A stretch of 64,000 bases of DNA from Chondrilla cf. caribensis (GCA_964020155.1 OZ026548.1:2688397-2752396); one strand, 5' to 3'. Positions 12,089-23,159 are shown, counted from the first letter of the stretch. The notes: generated by a model not told the origin, from the letters alone. Numbers and translations are program-made.

Positions 12089-12121
12089 ATTACATAGATG
12101 GTGTAGTGAACAACCTTATAC

Positions 12122-12223
12122 CTCTGAACACTGCTGTACATCAAAGCCGTTTTCCTTAACTAGCCAGTCAACCAAGTCAATGCTACCTCCAATTGCAGCT
12201 TGGTGAAGTAGGGTTTGACCATC
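12122..12223 (-). CDS. Gene 1 ankyrin exon, orthologous to 52612-52713
   Basis: 102 bp, phase 0-0: DGQTLLHQAAIGGSIDLV then DWLVKENGFDVQQCSE. Acceptor CTACAG and donor GTATAAG are intact. Confidence 0.85.
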
Positions 12224-13647
12224 CTGTAGAAAAGATAATAGTCATAGTACACTAACATGAGGATAAAGTAAAATGAGGCAAATCCTAGTGGGATGAAATG
12301 AATAAAAATACTGTTAATGTAAAATAATGTATGACAAAAGTTAGCTTACAATTATCAAAACAAACAGGAATAAATCACACCACAACCACCTTATCCGAAT
12401 TCTCCATATTGTGATACATGTGAGTAGTCTATCCGCTTATTGTCAACTCTACTAGACAGTAAGTTTCACAGAATTAAAGTTGTGGAAAATTGGCAGTGGT
12501 GGGATAAGCCAGGTGTAGACCTGTAGCATTGTGAGCCCGGAGAATTGTTGAGTGTGGTGGCATTATTACCTTTGGTCAGTTTGGTTTATGACATAAGATA
12601 AAGTGCTCTAATTCCAGACAAACTTCCAAAATGCTCGTCCATACTGTGTGAGTTATAACACAAAGGAAAATAAAAGTGTTTTAAAACATACTCTGTGGTA
12701 TAGTCTCTACATGTCAGAAGCGAATTTGATAACAAATGCTTCCTGCAGTAAGGCGGCATCAAGGAAAGCATGAAAGTGTAAAAGCCGTGTTTGCACTATT
12801 TCTGGACACACGCACCAACGCAAAATAACGTGACTACCCAGACAAATGGAATTCTTTTTAAAAGGGTAAGATAAAAATCTGAAGGTCTCACATTATGCTA
12901 ATATAAAAATCTACTTATTTTACATTACTGGTAAATTAAATAAAAATCATGGAAATTAACATATATGTTAAGCTTTAGCCAAGTTAGTGACATAAATGAC
13001 ATACAAACTTTTTTGTTTACTTAACATGAATACACAATTTCTCTTTCTTATTCAGGTGTCAATATTGTTGGTCTGCCTACCCCAACCCAAGTGTCTTCAT
13101 TATATTATGTAATTTGTCAATGTTTGATTATGCATAAATTTTAAATTGTTATTAATCAATTACACGGCACTTAACTTAATTTGAATAATATTATGGTAAT
13201 TTTAGTGCCTCTATGCCAGGAAGTGGACGGCAATTTTCTAAAAGAAACGCAATCCGTGGCAAAGTGGCTGACATCATTGCGGGAAGTAAGGACTAAGGCA
13301 AGATATGACACACTAACATCTACAGTAGGCATCTCCAATTGGGGGTTGGAGGAAAGTTTCGTCGCCTAAGCGGACACTCTTATCGCCCACGATGAATGCT
13401 TAACGGTGATTTGTGTCACCAAAAGGTGAGCTACAACCAAGTGCCTAGTATCATATTGAAGAGCAAGGACTAAGGTACAATTTGATAGGTAAATAAATAG
13501 GTTGTGTTCTATCTAGCCTGGCGATTTACATTGTTGTTGGGATTGTCCAGAATTAGGGCATGTTCGGAATTAGGACTCCTTACCTTATATACATGGTTGT
13601 AACGTTACATCAACCCATTTCTAGGACTTGTGTATGTCCACACTTAC
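12224..13647. other. Gene 1 intron without recognised genes
   Basis: 12,240-12,600 matches gene 2 at 52,730-53,060 and the block at 3,620-3,970. From about 12,590 to 13,560 the sequence is absent from the gene 2 intron and is therefore an insertion in gene 1 or a loss in gene 2. I recognise nothing in it. Confidence 0.5.
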
Positions 13648-13752
13648 TTTATTCTTAGCCTTCAAATTACACTTGTACTTGTCAGACAAATGTTTCACCA
13701 GAGGAAAATGGCCATGGTCAGCTGCACAAGTCACAGGTCTACGAACTTTCTC
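13648..13752 (-). CDS. Gene 1 ankyrin exon, orthologous to 53134-53238
   Basis: 105 bp, phase 0-0: EKVRRPVTCAADHGHFPL, then VKHLSDKYKCNLKAKNK. Donor GTAAGTG and acceptor TTTAG are intact. Confidence 0.83.
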
Positions 13753-14426
13753 CTAAAGTTTAGGAAATTATGATATTGTGTAATCTATTGAGAATCACAG
13801 TATTAAAAGTATACATATACCACCCCTAGGTCCCATGTACTGGAAATAAACAGTCAGCATCAAACATGGCCTGTGAAGTTCTGGAGGTTTCGTTCTTGCT
13901 GATTTTCAAATTTACAATTACTGCTGAATTGGATTACCACACATGAAACACAATGTATTCTACAGAGGACTGCAGGTTAATGGGAATAAATACCATTATA
14001 GTAGTGAATGTGCTAATAGATGATTAATTAATAGGGTACATCCAGGTGTATATGCTCATATACACTGGGGTTTACTGGGTATAAACCCACAATGTCTTCT
14101 TTGAAATAATTAGAAAATGCCATGGAACAGGATAAATTATATTAGATGTTAATAAAACACATAAAGGGTTACAAAGCATCATAGGGTATTCCATTGCCAT
14201 GAAAGGCACAAAATTAACGATTTTTTTCATAGCAAGACTAATGTTGTAGACTACAGGACACATTCAGAACCCATAGATCTACCTATATTAAAAGAGAAAT
14301 CCTCAGAATACTTCTCCTTAGAGTCGATATTATAAAAAATATAGGTAGCATGGTTATTTATATTCTGTTATGGCCTGACATTTGGAGGAAATTTCATGTA
14401 ATAGGCACTTCAGAGTAATAACTTGC

Positions 14427-14531
14427 CTTGTTCCATGCGTTGGGACCTATTTGACTGAACTGTTCCAACATTCTGTCAAATAGGTCAATGTTACCAGTAC
14501 AAGAGATAGGGAACAGCACACTTTCTTCAAG
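14427..14531 (-). CDS. Gene 1 extra ankyrin exon with a GC donor
   Basis: 105 bp, phase 0-0: LEESVLFPISCTGNIDLF, then DRMLEQFSQIGPNAWNK. It is a copy of the neighbouring exon 14737-14837, with about 170 bp of similar flanking intron. The donor reads AAG|GCAAGT, a GC-AG intron whose other donor bases fit the consensus. Gene 2 has only one exon here. Confidence 0.78.
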
Positions 14532-14736
14532 CTACAAAAAGAATGATTTGCATGATCATGACTTAAAAGATGCTGCTGCACATAGTACCAGCTAAAAACC
14601 AATATTTGAGTGAAGAATATATTATGTAGCAATGGCTAATTATATTTGATCTGACATTTATATTTATATTATTTTGTTATGACCTGCCAATTTACATTGG
14701 AGGAAACTTCATGTCATAGGCCTTTCAGAGTCTCAC

Positions 14737-14837
14737 CTTGTTCCATGCATTGGGAGATAGACTGAACTGTTCCACCATTCTGTCAAATAGGTCAATGTTA
14801 CCAGTACAGGCGATAGAGAACAGCACACTTTCCCAAA
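14737..14837 (-). pseudogene. Gene 1 ankyrin exon with a one-base deletion
   Basis: 101 bp against 102 bp in gene 2 (53946-54047). A C is missing from the C run on the plus strand near 14832, shifting the frame right after the acceptor. Splice sites are intact. The adjacent duplicate 14427-14531 is in frame and could substitute if this exon is skipped. Confidence 0.8.
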
Positions 14838-14910
14838 CTGCAAAAAGAATGATTTGTGATGATCATGACTTAAAAGATGCTGCTGCACATAGTACCAGCT
14901 AAAAACCAAC

Positions 14911-15009
14911 CTTGTCAGTAACTGGTTGGAGTTTACATTCATCCAAGAGCCAGAGGAAAAGTGAGGCATTACCACTTCTGGCTGCTGCAAACAACAGATT
15001 TTGACCATC
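14911..15009 (-). CDS. Gene 1 ankyrin exon, orthologous to 54121-54219
   Basis: 99 bp, phase 0-0: DGQNLLFAAARSGNASLF, then LWLLDECKLQPVTDK. Donor GTTGGTTT and acceptor AAG are intact. Confidence 0.85.
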
Positions 15010-15602
15010 CTTATTATGGACAGAAACAGAGAAATTAATCATTTAATGTAGTACACTAAGTGCTCAATATCAAACTAGAATATGTTTAACTTGGTATTTG
15101 TTGAAGGAAATATTTCAACTTCTGCTTTGAAACTATATCATAGATGCTTCAATTTTTTATTTCCATTAATACTAATAGTCCATACTTTACTTTTATGGAC
15201 AAAATTTTCATATTCATAGGATATTAAACGTATTACCCAACTCCATCACTTCTGCACATGGACGTTTTGGAAGATTAGCAGTAAATAATTTCTATTTCGT
15301 GTGAATTACGAATTATAACAATAATCACAATAAATTCATAAACTGAAACCAGCTAGTCCTTTTATACCCTGCTAGATGTCCTCCTTGTGGGTACAATTTT
15401 ACTGTTTGTGAGCTAAATTTCTATTGCATAGATTTGAGTGTACTAATTATTATGACATTATTAAAGGTTACAACAAATGTCAATTGAAACAGAAACATCT
15501 GATTCATTATGGCAATCCAAAAATACTGACATCCATGCTGAGTTAATAACACACAGAATGTACAAAATACCAATCTGCCCAATGTGTGTAGCAATGCCTC
15601 AC

Positions 15603-15704
15603 CTCAGTGACAGTTTCAATACTACACTGCACCTCTTCTATCAGGTATTTCACAATATCAGTCTGACCTCCTCTTGCAGCAGCAAATAATGGAGTCCATT
15701 TGTA
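15603..15704 (-). CDS. Gene 1 ankyrin exon, orthologous to 54803-54904
   Basis: 102 bp, phase 0-0: YKWTPLFAAARGGQTDIV, then KYLIEEVQCSIETVTE. Acceptor TAG, donor GTGAGG. Confidence 0.85.
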
Positions 15705-16468
15705 CTAATGAGAATATTGATGTTAATTGGTGCAAATTAGTGTGTGACATTTATTGATGTCCAGTACTTCCAATATACTAAAATATTGAGTCAATAATAA
15801 TATGACTATTAATATAATAAACTGAACTTTCCATTATAATATTACGGTATAAGTTTGTGTGATAATCATAGACAGCAATGCATAACAGATGAGATGTGAT
15901 AGGTATAAAAGTACAGGTTAAGGGGTCTTTTAGTGGGTTTCGTCGAATTTCCGTTTTTGGTATCACAAGAATGCGTTTCCAACGCAACCAACCTGGTGCA
16001 AATAATGTGTCCATAGCTTCTTCCATTCAAACATTACACACGAATTAGTCCCAATATCACACGTACTCAAATTTTAGAAATTGAAGAGTTTCAGTTTCAT
16101 TTCCGGAAAGTAATATATTATTCATGCACGGATTTCAGTCACAAGTTTATGACGTCATCAATTCTTATCATGCAGCACCATAATTAAAAAAATATGGAAA
16201 AATGGCCTGTTACACGGATAGCAAAGTGATACAAAAGCCCTCATAACTCTACATGTACAAAGGTTGGTCGGATTTGGCTCAAACTTCATAGAATCATGGA
16301 AAATGAGATATTGAGTACTTTTATGCGAAAAAACAAAATCCATTATTTTGATGAATTTTGTTGAATAATTGTTCGGTTAACCACAATTTGTCAACCCACC
16401 CCTTTTCCTAAGTACGGTCACATTTTGAATGCATTGAATTGTGGTATATAAATGTAATAAAGATTTAC

Positions 16469-16570
16469 CTTTCCCTTCACATTAGGGTCACAGTGGTAGG
16501 TGTTCAGTAACTCTTGTAAGACTTCCATGTGTCCATTGTAAGCAGCAAAATGTACTGCTGTCCAACCATA
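16469..16570 (-). CDS. Gene 1 ankyrin exon, orthologous to 55689-55790
   Basis: 102 bp, phase 0-0: YGWTAVHFAAYNGHMEVL, then QELLNTYHCDPNVKGK. Acceptor TAG, donor GTAAATC. Confidence 0.87.
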
Positions 16571-16693
16571 CTATAGAATGATTAAGAGATAATATGTCTA
16601 CACAAAATTGAACTCAATTTTATTTCAATGAAAATATCAATCAGGTCAATAATTCAGTGAAATAAATAATAGTAATCATTTAAGGAAAATATA

Positions 16694-17704
16694 TACAGTC
16701 GACTCTGGATATAACAAACCCTAATATCCACATGAAAAGTTCTTAATAGAAGACGTTCCTCGTAACCACATTGCATCTTTTCAACAAAATAAATAAGAAT
16801 TCATTATACATGCAAAGCACAGTCATAACGTGTGTTTGGTAGAATACTAAGTAGATTATATTGCATGAAAAAATGGCCCATTATGAAACGGCTAGAATTA
16901 GAAATTGGGCTACAAATCGATTGCAACCGCTTTGCCAAATGTAATATTGTCAGCAAAGCAGTGTTGTTTTGATTAATCATAACTATAACTAAAATGTGTT
17001 TTAGTAATGCTCTGGACCTTTTAGTTAATCAGAACTGTAAGAACAGAAGTCATCTTCAAAAAACTATAACTGTAACTAGAAATGTGAAGGATGTCCCTAA
17101 CTAAAACTATAATTAATTACCTGCCACAAATGTTATATTTACTCTACAAGACCATGTTAGCATTATAAGATTGTCCCCAATGAGTGGGAATGGTGTATTC
17201 ATATACAGATTTATGGAGACTAGAAGCATTAGGAACTGTGTATGTATGACATAATGATGGTAGAGTATATATTTAAAACACACATCATCACTGTAACTAA
17301 TACTATAACTATAACTGTAACTAAAACTAATGGCATTTCAAGGCAAAAACTGTAACTATAACTAACATTTAGAAAATGGCTACCTACTATAAAAACTGAA
17401 ATCCTGATTCTGACATCATTTAAATAACTATAACTATTACTAAAAAGGTTTTTGTGAACTAAAACAACACTACAGCAAAGGTTCTTCTAACCCCTCTGAA
17501 GCTTTCCAATCATCGATACCCAGTTTCTTCGCCAGATTAATAGGCAACTCAATTGTAACATCTCGTGGTTGTGGCTCATTATAACAGAAACTGATACACT
17601 ATAAACAGAAGGTTATCTATGGTCCGGAACGTGTTTCTCAAAGGTGATTCATTATAAAGCGAAATTCTTTGTAAGCAAGTTTGTTATAAGTGGAATCGAC
17701 TGTA
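16694..17704. mobile_element. Tc1/pogo-type MITE with a nested hAT-type MITE
   Basis: Termini CAGTCGACTCTGGATATAAC and, inverted, CAGTCGATTCCACTTATAAC are flanked by TA at 16694-16695 and 17703-17704, as expected of TA-targeting Tc1/mariner/pogo elements. No transposase frame is present. The same insertion lies in the corresponding gene 2 intron (from 55,919), where the right end has been deleted. It was therefore present before the gene duplication. Confidence 0.83.
16951..17480. mobile_element. hAT-type MITE with 8-bp target duplication
   Basis: An insert at 16959-17472 with ends CAGTGTTGTTTT and, inverted, TAGTGTTGTTTT is bracketed by direct repeats CAGCAAAG (16951-16958 and 17473-17480). 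An 8-bp duplication with CAGTG-like ends fits hAT elements. The interior is rich in ACTATAACT units. The gene 2 copy of the host MITE lacks it (TATTGTCAGCGAAGGTTC near 56,172), giving an empty site. Confidence 0.85.
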
Positions 17705-18088
17705 TAATGTTGAGGTATATTCGCTCAAATAAACCTTCATTAGTAGTCATGATAATAATATTAGGTAGGATACCCTCAATTAATACACTGTAGCTCTCCA
17801 CAAATGTTACCACTGCATTTCACAGAATTGTGTGGGTGATAAATAATCCATGTGCATAACTCCAGATTGGTATACCTGCATGTAGACAGTTTGTCATGAA
17901 GCAATGAAACATGAAGGTACAATCATCTGCAGATGACTGATAATGGAGAGCTACAGTGAGAGGAGCTTAAGAGCATCTATTCTTACTAGCCCAAGACTAC
18001 ATAAAGTAGTTTAACATTCATTTTATGCTAATAAAAAAATAAAATTGGAAACAGATAGTCTAAGAGTGAACAACCTGAATGTACATAC
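17705..18088. other. Gene 1 intron remainder
   Basis: About 285 bp after the MITE (to about 17,980) is missing from gene 2. I recognise nothing coding. Confidence 0.5.
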
Positions 18089-18190
18089 CTTATTCATGAC
18101 TAGCGGAATAATCTGTGAGGATTCTGAAGCAATTTTTTTCAAAGCTGTCAGATTGCCAGTTGCAGCTGAAGTAAGAACGGCTGTCTGCAC
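18089..18190 (-). CDS. Gene 1 first ankyrin exon, orthologous to 56512-56613
   Basis: 102 bp, phase 0-0: VQTAVLTSAATGNLTALK, then KIASESSQIIPLVMNK. It is a divergent, capping-type repeat. Donor GTATGT, acceptor TAG. Confidence 0.82.
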
Positions 18191-18296
18191 CTAGTACATG
18201 TGAGCAAACACAGAGTAGATGAATGACTGACAATGAGCAGAATTTAACCATAGATACTAGTCTAAGAGTATCTACGATTTAACTTGCAAAGGTCAC

Positions 18297-18348
18297 CTGA
18301 TCAGTTGGATCAAGACATGGCTGAGGTTTTATCATTTCTCTGAATAGA
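18297..18348 (-). CDS. Gene 1 linker exon 2
   Basis: 52 bp, entered in phase 2, giving LFREMIKPQPCLDPTDQ. The identical 17-residue peptide occurs in gene 2. Acceptor TTGCAG, donor GTGACC. Confidence 0.78.
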
Positions 18349-18415
18349 CTGCAAGTAAAGGATTAAAAATGGTTCAACTTATTCCAAAGAAATTCACCCC
18401 ACAGCCATTACTAAC

Positions 18416-18501
18416 TCCGAAGAAATCCATGATATTTCTTCCTGGGGGATTTCCTTCTCATATTCTAATGCAACTTTGCAGTGGTATTCATACAGCAGCA
18501 A
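18416..18501 (-). CDS. Gene 1 linker exon 1
   Basis: 86 bp, phase 0 to 2: LLLYEYHCKVALEYEKEI then PQEEISWISS. Acceptor ACTGCAG, donor GTTAGTAA. It is charged, probably helical, and links the kinase C-lobe to the ankyrin stack. Confidence 0.72.
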
Positions 18502-18679
18502 CTGCAGTGGAAATATGATATTAAAAATTGTACACAGACTATAGCACTAGCAGCAAGTTTTAGAAGACATTATGACATTGCAGACATATAGAAATTATAA
18601 TACATGTTATCAATTGAAAGTCTATTATATTTAGACTACATGTGACTACATGCAGTGCATGAGTGCACATGCATCTCAC

Positions 18680-19506
18680 CATGCGATTCAAGTGCTCGTA
18701 CAATTGTATACTTTGTGGACGCTTCTTTGGGTCATCTTCCAAACAGAGAATAACAAGTGGCTTTAAAGGATGGTCCTGTGGCAATTTGGAGAGATCATCA
18801 CCACGGCGAAGTTGTTGATTGGAGCCACAACAGGCGACTGCTGGGTAGCCACTTCTAGCATCAAAACGCCAACAGAGAAGGTATCGATTTTTTCGTTGTA
18901 TCGACAGTCTGGTCGAAGCGCTTCGGGTGGTATATAGGTAATCTCTTCTGGACCAAGCGAGTTCAAATACTCCGCGTTGTGATCTTTCAGTGGAGACTGA
19001 CCGAGGTTACCAATCTTAACACGGCCATCCTCGGTGATCATGATATTTTTGTCGTTAAGGTCTCCATGAATGATTGGCTTTGGGAGAGAGTGAAGGTAGC
19101 GAAGACCTCTAACGATGGACAGACATATTTCAATCGTTTTTAGGCGACTAAGCTTCTCTTTTAGCAAATACTCCCGAAGGGTTTCCTCCATCCTTTCTAT
19201 TACAAGAATCGCTTCACCGGTTTCTTCATCGAGATAAGCGCCGTAGAACTTGGCGATGTTAGGATGGTTGGCCTTTTCGAGGAGCTGACATTCTCGATGA
19301 AAGCTGCGAAGGAGGATCTCCTCGGTTCCCTCTGCTTCGAGAAGTAGTTGGTGAAGCTTTTTCACGGCTACCGGCTGACCGTTTAGTTCTCCTTCATACG
19401 CAGTCCCCCACGAATCTCGATTAATCTCTCTTCCGATGGTCAATGTAGCTGGCTTCGGTGGGAAAAGGTTAGCAACTGTTATAATAGGAGGGTGGGAGGC
19501 AGCCAT
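18680..19506 (-). pseudogene. Gene 1 kinase exon, frameshifted and with altered active site
   Basis: Starts at ATG 19506 in the context CAAGATGG. A TKL/RIPK-like fold is clear: VAVKK lysine, HRECQLLEKANHPNI helix C region, HGDLNDKNI catalytic loop. Compared with gene 2 the glycine loop reads INRDSWGTAYEG (Gly to Asp, Val to Ala) and the metal-binding DLG is NLG (Asp to Asn). About 50 codons before the exon end, 19 bp present in gene 2 are missing (near 18,808), so translation leaves frame and stops after about 247 codons. The conserved C-lobe end (LVILCLEDDPKKRPQS) survives in another frame down to the donor at 18680. The product is expected to be catalytically dead. Confidence 0.85.
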
Positions 19507-19904
19507 CTTGCGATCACGTGCACCCGGCCTACTTAGTAACAGAAATGCTAGTCTGGTCTTATTATGATCTAGACATCACTTTTTTTTCTTTTTCATTCTT
19601 ACGTATAAGAATCTAAGCAGAGAATCATCATGATTTCAAGGTAGAATGTTCGATATCCATAGATCAGAGGTATCCAAATAGTTTTGATTTCTAATGCTCT
19701 GAATTGGCAATTCACTCAATTATCCAGTGGTCTTAGCTGGTGTGTAAACAAAATTAATAGCTAGCTTTCAATGAATACGATCATGCCTAATAATCATTTT
19801 AGAAAACTGATCATGAGTTGCTATTAGTTGTTTAACGAGTACAAGGAACAATCAGACCATGCATGCAGAAGTAATCTGAATATCCAAAGTGTTCGGAGAT
19901 CATT

Positions 19905-19940
19905 GGAATCTCTGGTGTGCATTGGCACACCAGAGATTCC
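19905..19940. repeat. Perfect 16-bp hairpin
   Basis: GGAATCTCTGGTGTGC (19905-19920), loop ATTG, then the exact complement (19925-19940). Confidence 0.9.
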
Positions 19941-19967
19941 ATTATGCATTGTGAGCAAAGTGAGTAA

Positions 19968-20301
19968 AATTTCTGGATCACCTAGGAAGAATGATCTCGG
20001 TCGTTTCCTCGAATAATGACGTCTACCCTACCCCTATACCCCTACCTCTACTACTGAAAACCTAGCTCTAACCTACCCCTACCTCTAAAACCTATCTTTA
20101 CCTTACCCCTACCTCTAAAACCTAACTTTGCACTACCCCTACCTCTATCTCTAAACTGCACCCTAACCAACCCCCTACCCCTTACCTTCACCCTGATGTC
20201 ACCAAGAAGCTGTAAAATATCCATAAAATGGCTGTGAATAATAGGAAATTTGGATCGCCTAGGAAGAACTTCCTAGGTGATCCAAATTTCCTACTATTCA
20301 T
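19968..20301. mobile_element. TIR element carrying a pyrimidine-rich minisatellite
   Basis: The left end AATTTCTGGATCACCTAGGA (near 19970) is matched in inverted form at the right end. The right end is itself a 31-bp palindrome (20235-20266 and 20269-20301). Between them lies a degenerate array of about 30-bp units built on CCTACCCCTACCTCTAAAAC. Confidence 0.65.
20023..20200 (+). repeat. Degenerate minisatellite, CCTACCCCTA-based
   Basis: Four to five imperfect copies of an approximately 30-bp unit. One strand is almost pure C/T/A. It resembles degenerate telomere-like sequence, but no exact telomere hexamer array is present. Confidence 0.75.
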
Positions 20302-20652
20302 GTAGCCACATGCACCTTTTAAAGGTTGATTAAGTCAGTTCAAAGTGGACCACAGACAAATATTGACACACTACACTTTTATACTCTGTTTAAGAACTAG
20401 ATTTATGGAGTCTATAAATGTGTTATGCTATTACTTGATACACGTTACAAGACTATGTAGACTATGTGCATGCTACTGATATGAACCTGACTATAGTCAT
20501 TCTTAATTGAGAGTCTATATAGGCCAGGCTATATTAGGAAAAACAGGAATTATCCCTTGGTGTCATATGTCACGTGACCAAATAGTATACGGTGCCTCCG
20601 CACATACACAAATGGCTGATGAGCGTCCAATAAATCCCAAAGATTCCTATTG

Positions 20653-20656
<4 letters not shown>

Positions 20657-20690
<34 letters not shown>
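20657..20690 (+). repeat. (CA)n microsatellite
   Basis: About 17 CA units. Confidence 0.95.
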
Positions 20691-20693
<3 letters not shown>

Positions 20694-20936
20694 CATGCAC
20701 ACATAGAAATATGGATAAATTTCTTCTAATTTTCTTAACTTTGACAGTCACAGAATGGCTACTATTGATAAAAGTGCTGAACTACCTCATTGATAACTTA
20801 TAACTGGTCGTATTTCAAATTCAAGACCAGTTTCACTATACCAGTTTGCACTAATATCGGGTTCAGTTTTCACATGCATACGTACTTGTACACTTATGCC
20901 CCCTACACACATATGCCGCACAAACATATGTCACAT

Positions 20937-20937
<1 letters not shown>

Positions 20938-21010
<73 letters not shown>
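20938..21010 (+). repeat. (CA)n microsatellite
   Basis: About 36 CA units, ending 43 bases before the first plus-strand ankyrin exon. Confidence 0.95.
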
Positions 21011-21012
<2 letters not shown>

Positions 21013-22196
21013 GAATATGCATGAGTTTCTTCTGGTTTTCTTGACTATCACAGAATGGCTGTTCTCTCCTTCATTACGTTGCACTAAGTAATAACAATGA
21101 CTTGCTCAACTGGCTTGTTAAAGATCAAGACTTTGATATACGAGAAGGCACAAAGGTATACTTCAAGTCGATGTTCGTATATGATTCGATATTCTTATTC
21201 ACATGTATTGAGAAACAAGAGATCCAGGAATATGTAATGTAGTGTATGTGATAGCTATAGCAAGTTTCAAAGCCTGTAAATTTGTTACTCCTGTGTAAGC
21301 ATCATGTGCTGGCTCATCTTTTCATTAAAACCTTTGAAAAGCTTCAAATCAGAGAGTAATGCCATGATTTGTTCCGAAAGTCTTTGCTAGACTAAGTATG
21401 GTTGGATACAATTTGGTTTGAGGAAAAAGTAAGGATGTGTGTAATTTTTGAGCGGCACCTTAATTAAGAGCTGTTTTCAAAACATTTCAGGCAGGTCACA
21501 GTGCAGTTTCATGATTCACTACACACTGACAACCTCTGATTTATGGCATACTCTTGTTTCATTCCACTCACATTCCAATTCAATACAACTGGCTGACATA
21601 ACAAAAGAACAGAAAACATAACATTAACTCTTGTAATCTTTTGTGCAGAGAGGAGGCCATCCTTTTGCAAGAGCAGCACAGAATGGCCATCTGTCAGTCA
21701 TGCTAGCATTGAGAAGCAAGTTCAACTGTGATGTGGAGCAGCATGAAGATGTGAGTAAAATGATACATGCAAGTGTTAGTCTTATTTAGCCAGGCTTTTG
21801 CTTTTGCTTGTGTTCTTTAATGGTCATTGTCAGCCACTCATTCATGGCAGGAATTATTTAAGGTTTGGTCTGGCTGGACTACAGTGTGTGGTCAGCAGCT
21901 GTTCTTATTGTACCTACCTGTACTATTTTGTGACCTCAAGATTCCTCTCCATGATGTGACAGGAAGCCCTTCAAAATCCATGTAGTCTTGTATATACAGT
22001 ATAGGGTTTCTTTCAATAGGAGCTTCATTGGTGTAATTTAGTTGACATAATACTCTTAGTTCTGGTGTCTTTGTTTATATATTTACATAAGAATGAACAC
22101 AACTATGTGTGACTGTGTGCCTAGTGTTATTTTGAAATGTGCACCTCTTATCCAAACTGACCACACTCCTACATATACATATATATTATAGGTAAG

Positions 22197-22197
<1 letters not shown>

Positions 22198-22262
<65 letters not shown>

Positions 22263-22265
22263 TGT

Positions 22266-22322
<57 letters not shown>

Positions 22323-22412
22323 TGTGTGGGTGTGTGTGGGTGTGTGTGGGTGTGTATGTGTGTTTGTGTGTGTGTATGTGTGTACGTGCGTGTATATGCA
22401 CACACACACACC
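22198..22412 (+). repeat. (TG)n microsatellite with GTGTGTGG variants
   Basis: About 215 bp of TG units with four GGTGTGTGT units near 22,318-22,355, followed by CA units near 22,400. Confidence 0.93.
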
Positions 22413-22718
22413 TAGGCACACACAGAGCATACACACACCTAGGCACAAACAGAGTATATACGCACAGGTATACATACATAGCTACTTCATGCCCACACAC
22501 CTTTTGTGTGTGCCCACTTGTATTTGTACTTGTATATTGTACACTACCCTAGGGTGGTTGGAAAGCCCTGCACAATGCAGCAAGGTATGGACACCTCCAT
22601 GTTGTCAGGGAACTTGTGGAAGATATGGGCGCTGACATGTTTGCCACAAAGCCGGTTTGTTACACACCACTCATGTTCAGCACTATACCTGTAAACACTC
22701 ACCATCCAAATCAAATAG

Positions 22719-22904
22719 GACCATCTCACTTCCCTCCACCTTGCTGCTGCTGGTGGTCATTTGCATATTGTAAAGTATACCTCATCAAAAAATTTGATAA
22801 GTGGAAGTTCAAACTGGATAACACAGGCTACAGGCGCCTCCACTGGGCTGCACAAGAAGAGCATATGAAAGTGCTGAACTATACCTCATTGAGGAATGTG
22901 GCAG
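22719..22904 (+). pseudogene. Frameshifted two-repeat ankyrin exon of the plus-strand relic
   Basis: It is recognisable as the 204-bp cassette type: TSLHLAAAGGHLHIVK, then, after a shift, KKFDKWKFKLDNTGYRRLHW and AAQEEHMKVL. In both repeats the expected TACCTCAT is TATACCTCA, an extra TA at the same homologous site, and each insertion breaks the frame. The usual final nine codons are missing. Confidence 0.75.
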
Positions 22905-23159
22905 GTGCAATATCTCCACTGTATTCTTTTGGATTCTCTACTTATGTAATATTATATGTATTTTAGAATGATGTAAACTGTCTGATGTTGGCGTGCTCCA
23001 AAGGGAAGCCGAAAACACTCAAAGAGCTTCTCATTCAACTTCGAATGGATGTGTCTGCTCGTAATGAAGTAAGATTTTTATGTTCTTGTTACACAAACCT
23101 GTAACCTGTTTGTTTGTAACCATTACACATGGCATGGATACTTTTATAAGTTGTAATAT

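Larger units (their letters stand above)
9125..12121. other. Gene 1 intron with an exon-less cassette flank and CA tracts
   Basis: The block at about 9,840-10,290 matches 41,100-41,560 and 49,640-49,940, where it leads into a 102-bp ankyrin exon. Here that exon is absent and a CA tract follows (10,418-10,530). At 11,338-11,880 the sequence matches 51,880-52,390 in gene 2. The short open frames here look like chance or shared intron. Confidence 0.6.
19507..21053. other. Spacer between gene 1 and the plus-strand ankyrin relic
   Basis: This is the upstream region of gene 1 and of the oppositely oriented paralogue. It contains two strong hairpins, a TIR element with an internal minisatellite, CA tracts at 20,657-20,690 and 20,938-21,010, and near 20,747 a decayed second copy of the start of the first plus-strand exon, with a stop after four codons. 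A CACGTG E-box-like hexamer lies at 19515-19520, a few bases upstream of the gene 1 start; its use is unknown. Confidence 0.5.

Noticed and set aside
20023..20200. Interstitial telomere array
   Set aside because: The units are CCTACCCCTA-like but degenerate and about 30 bp long. There is no run of exact TTAGGG-type hexamers.
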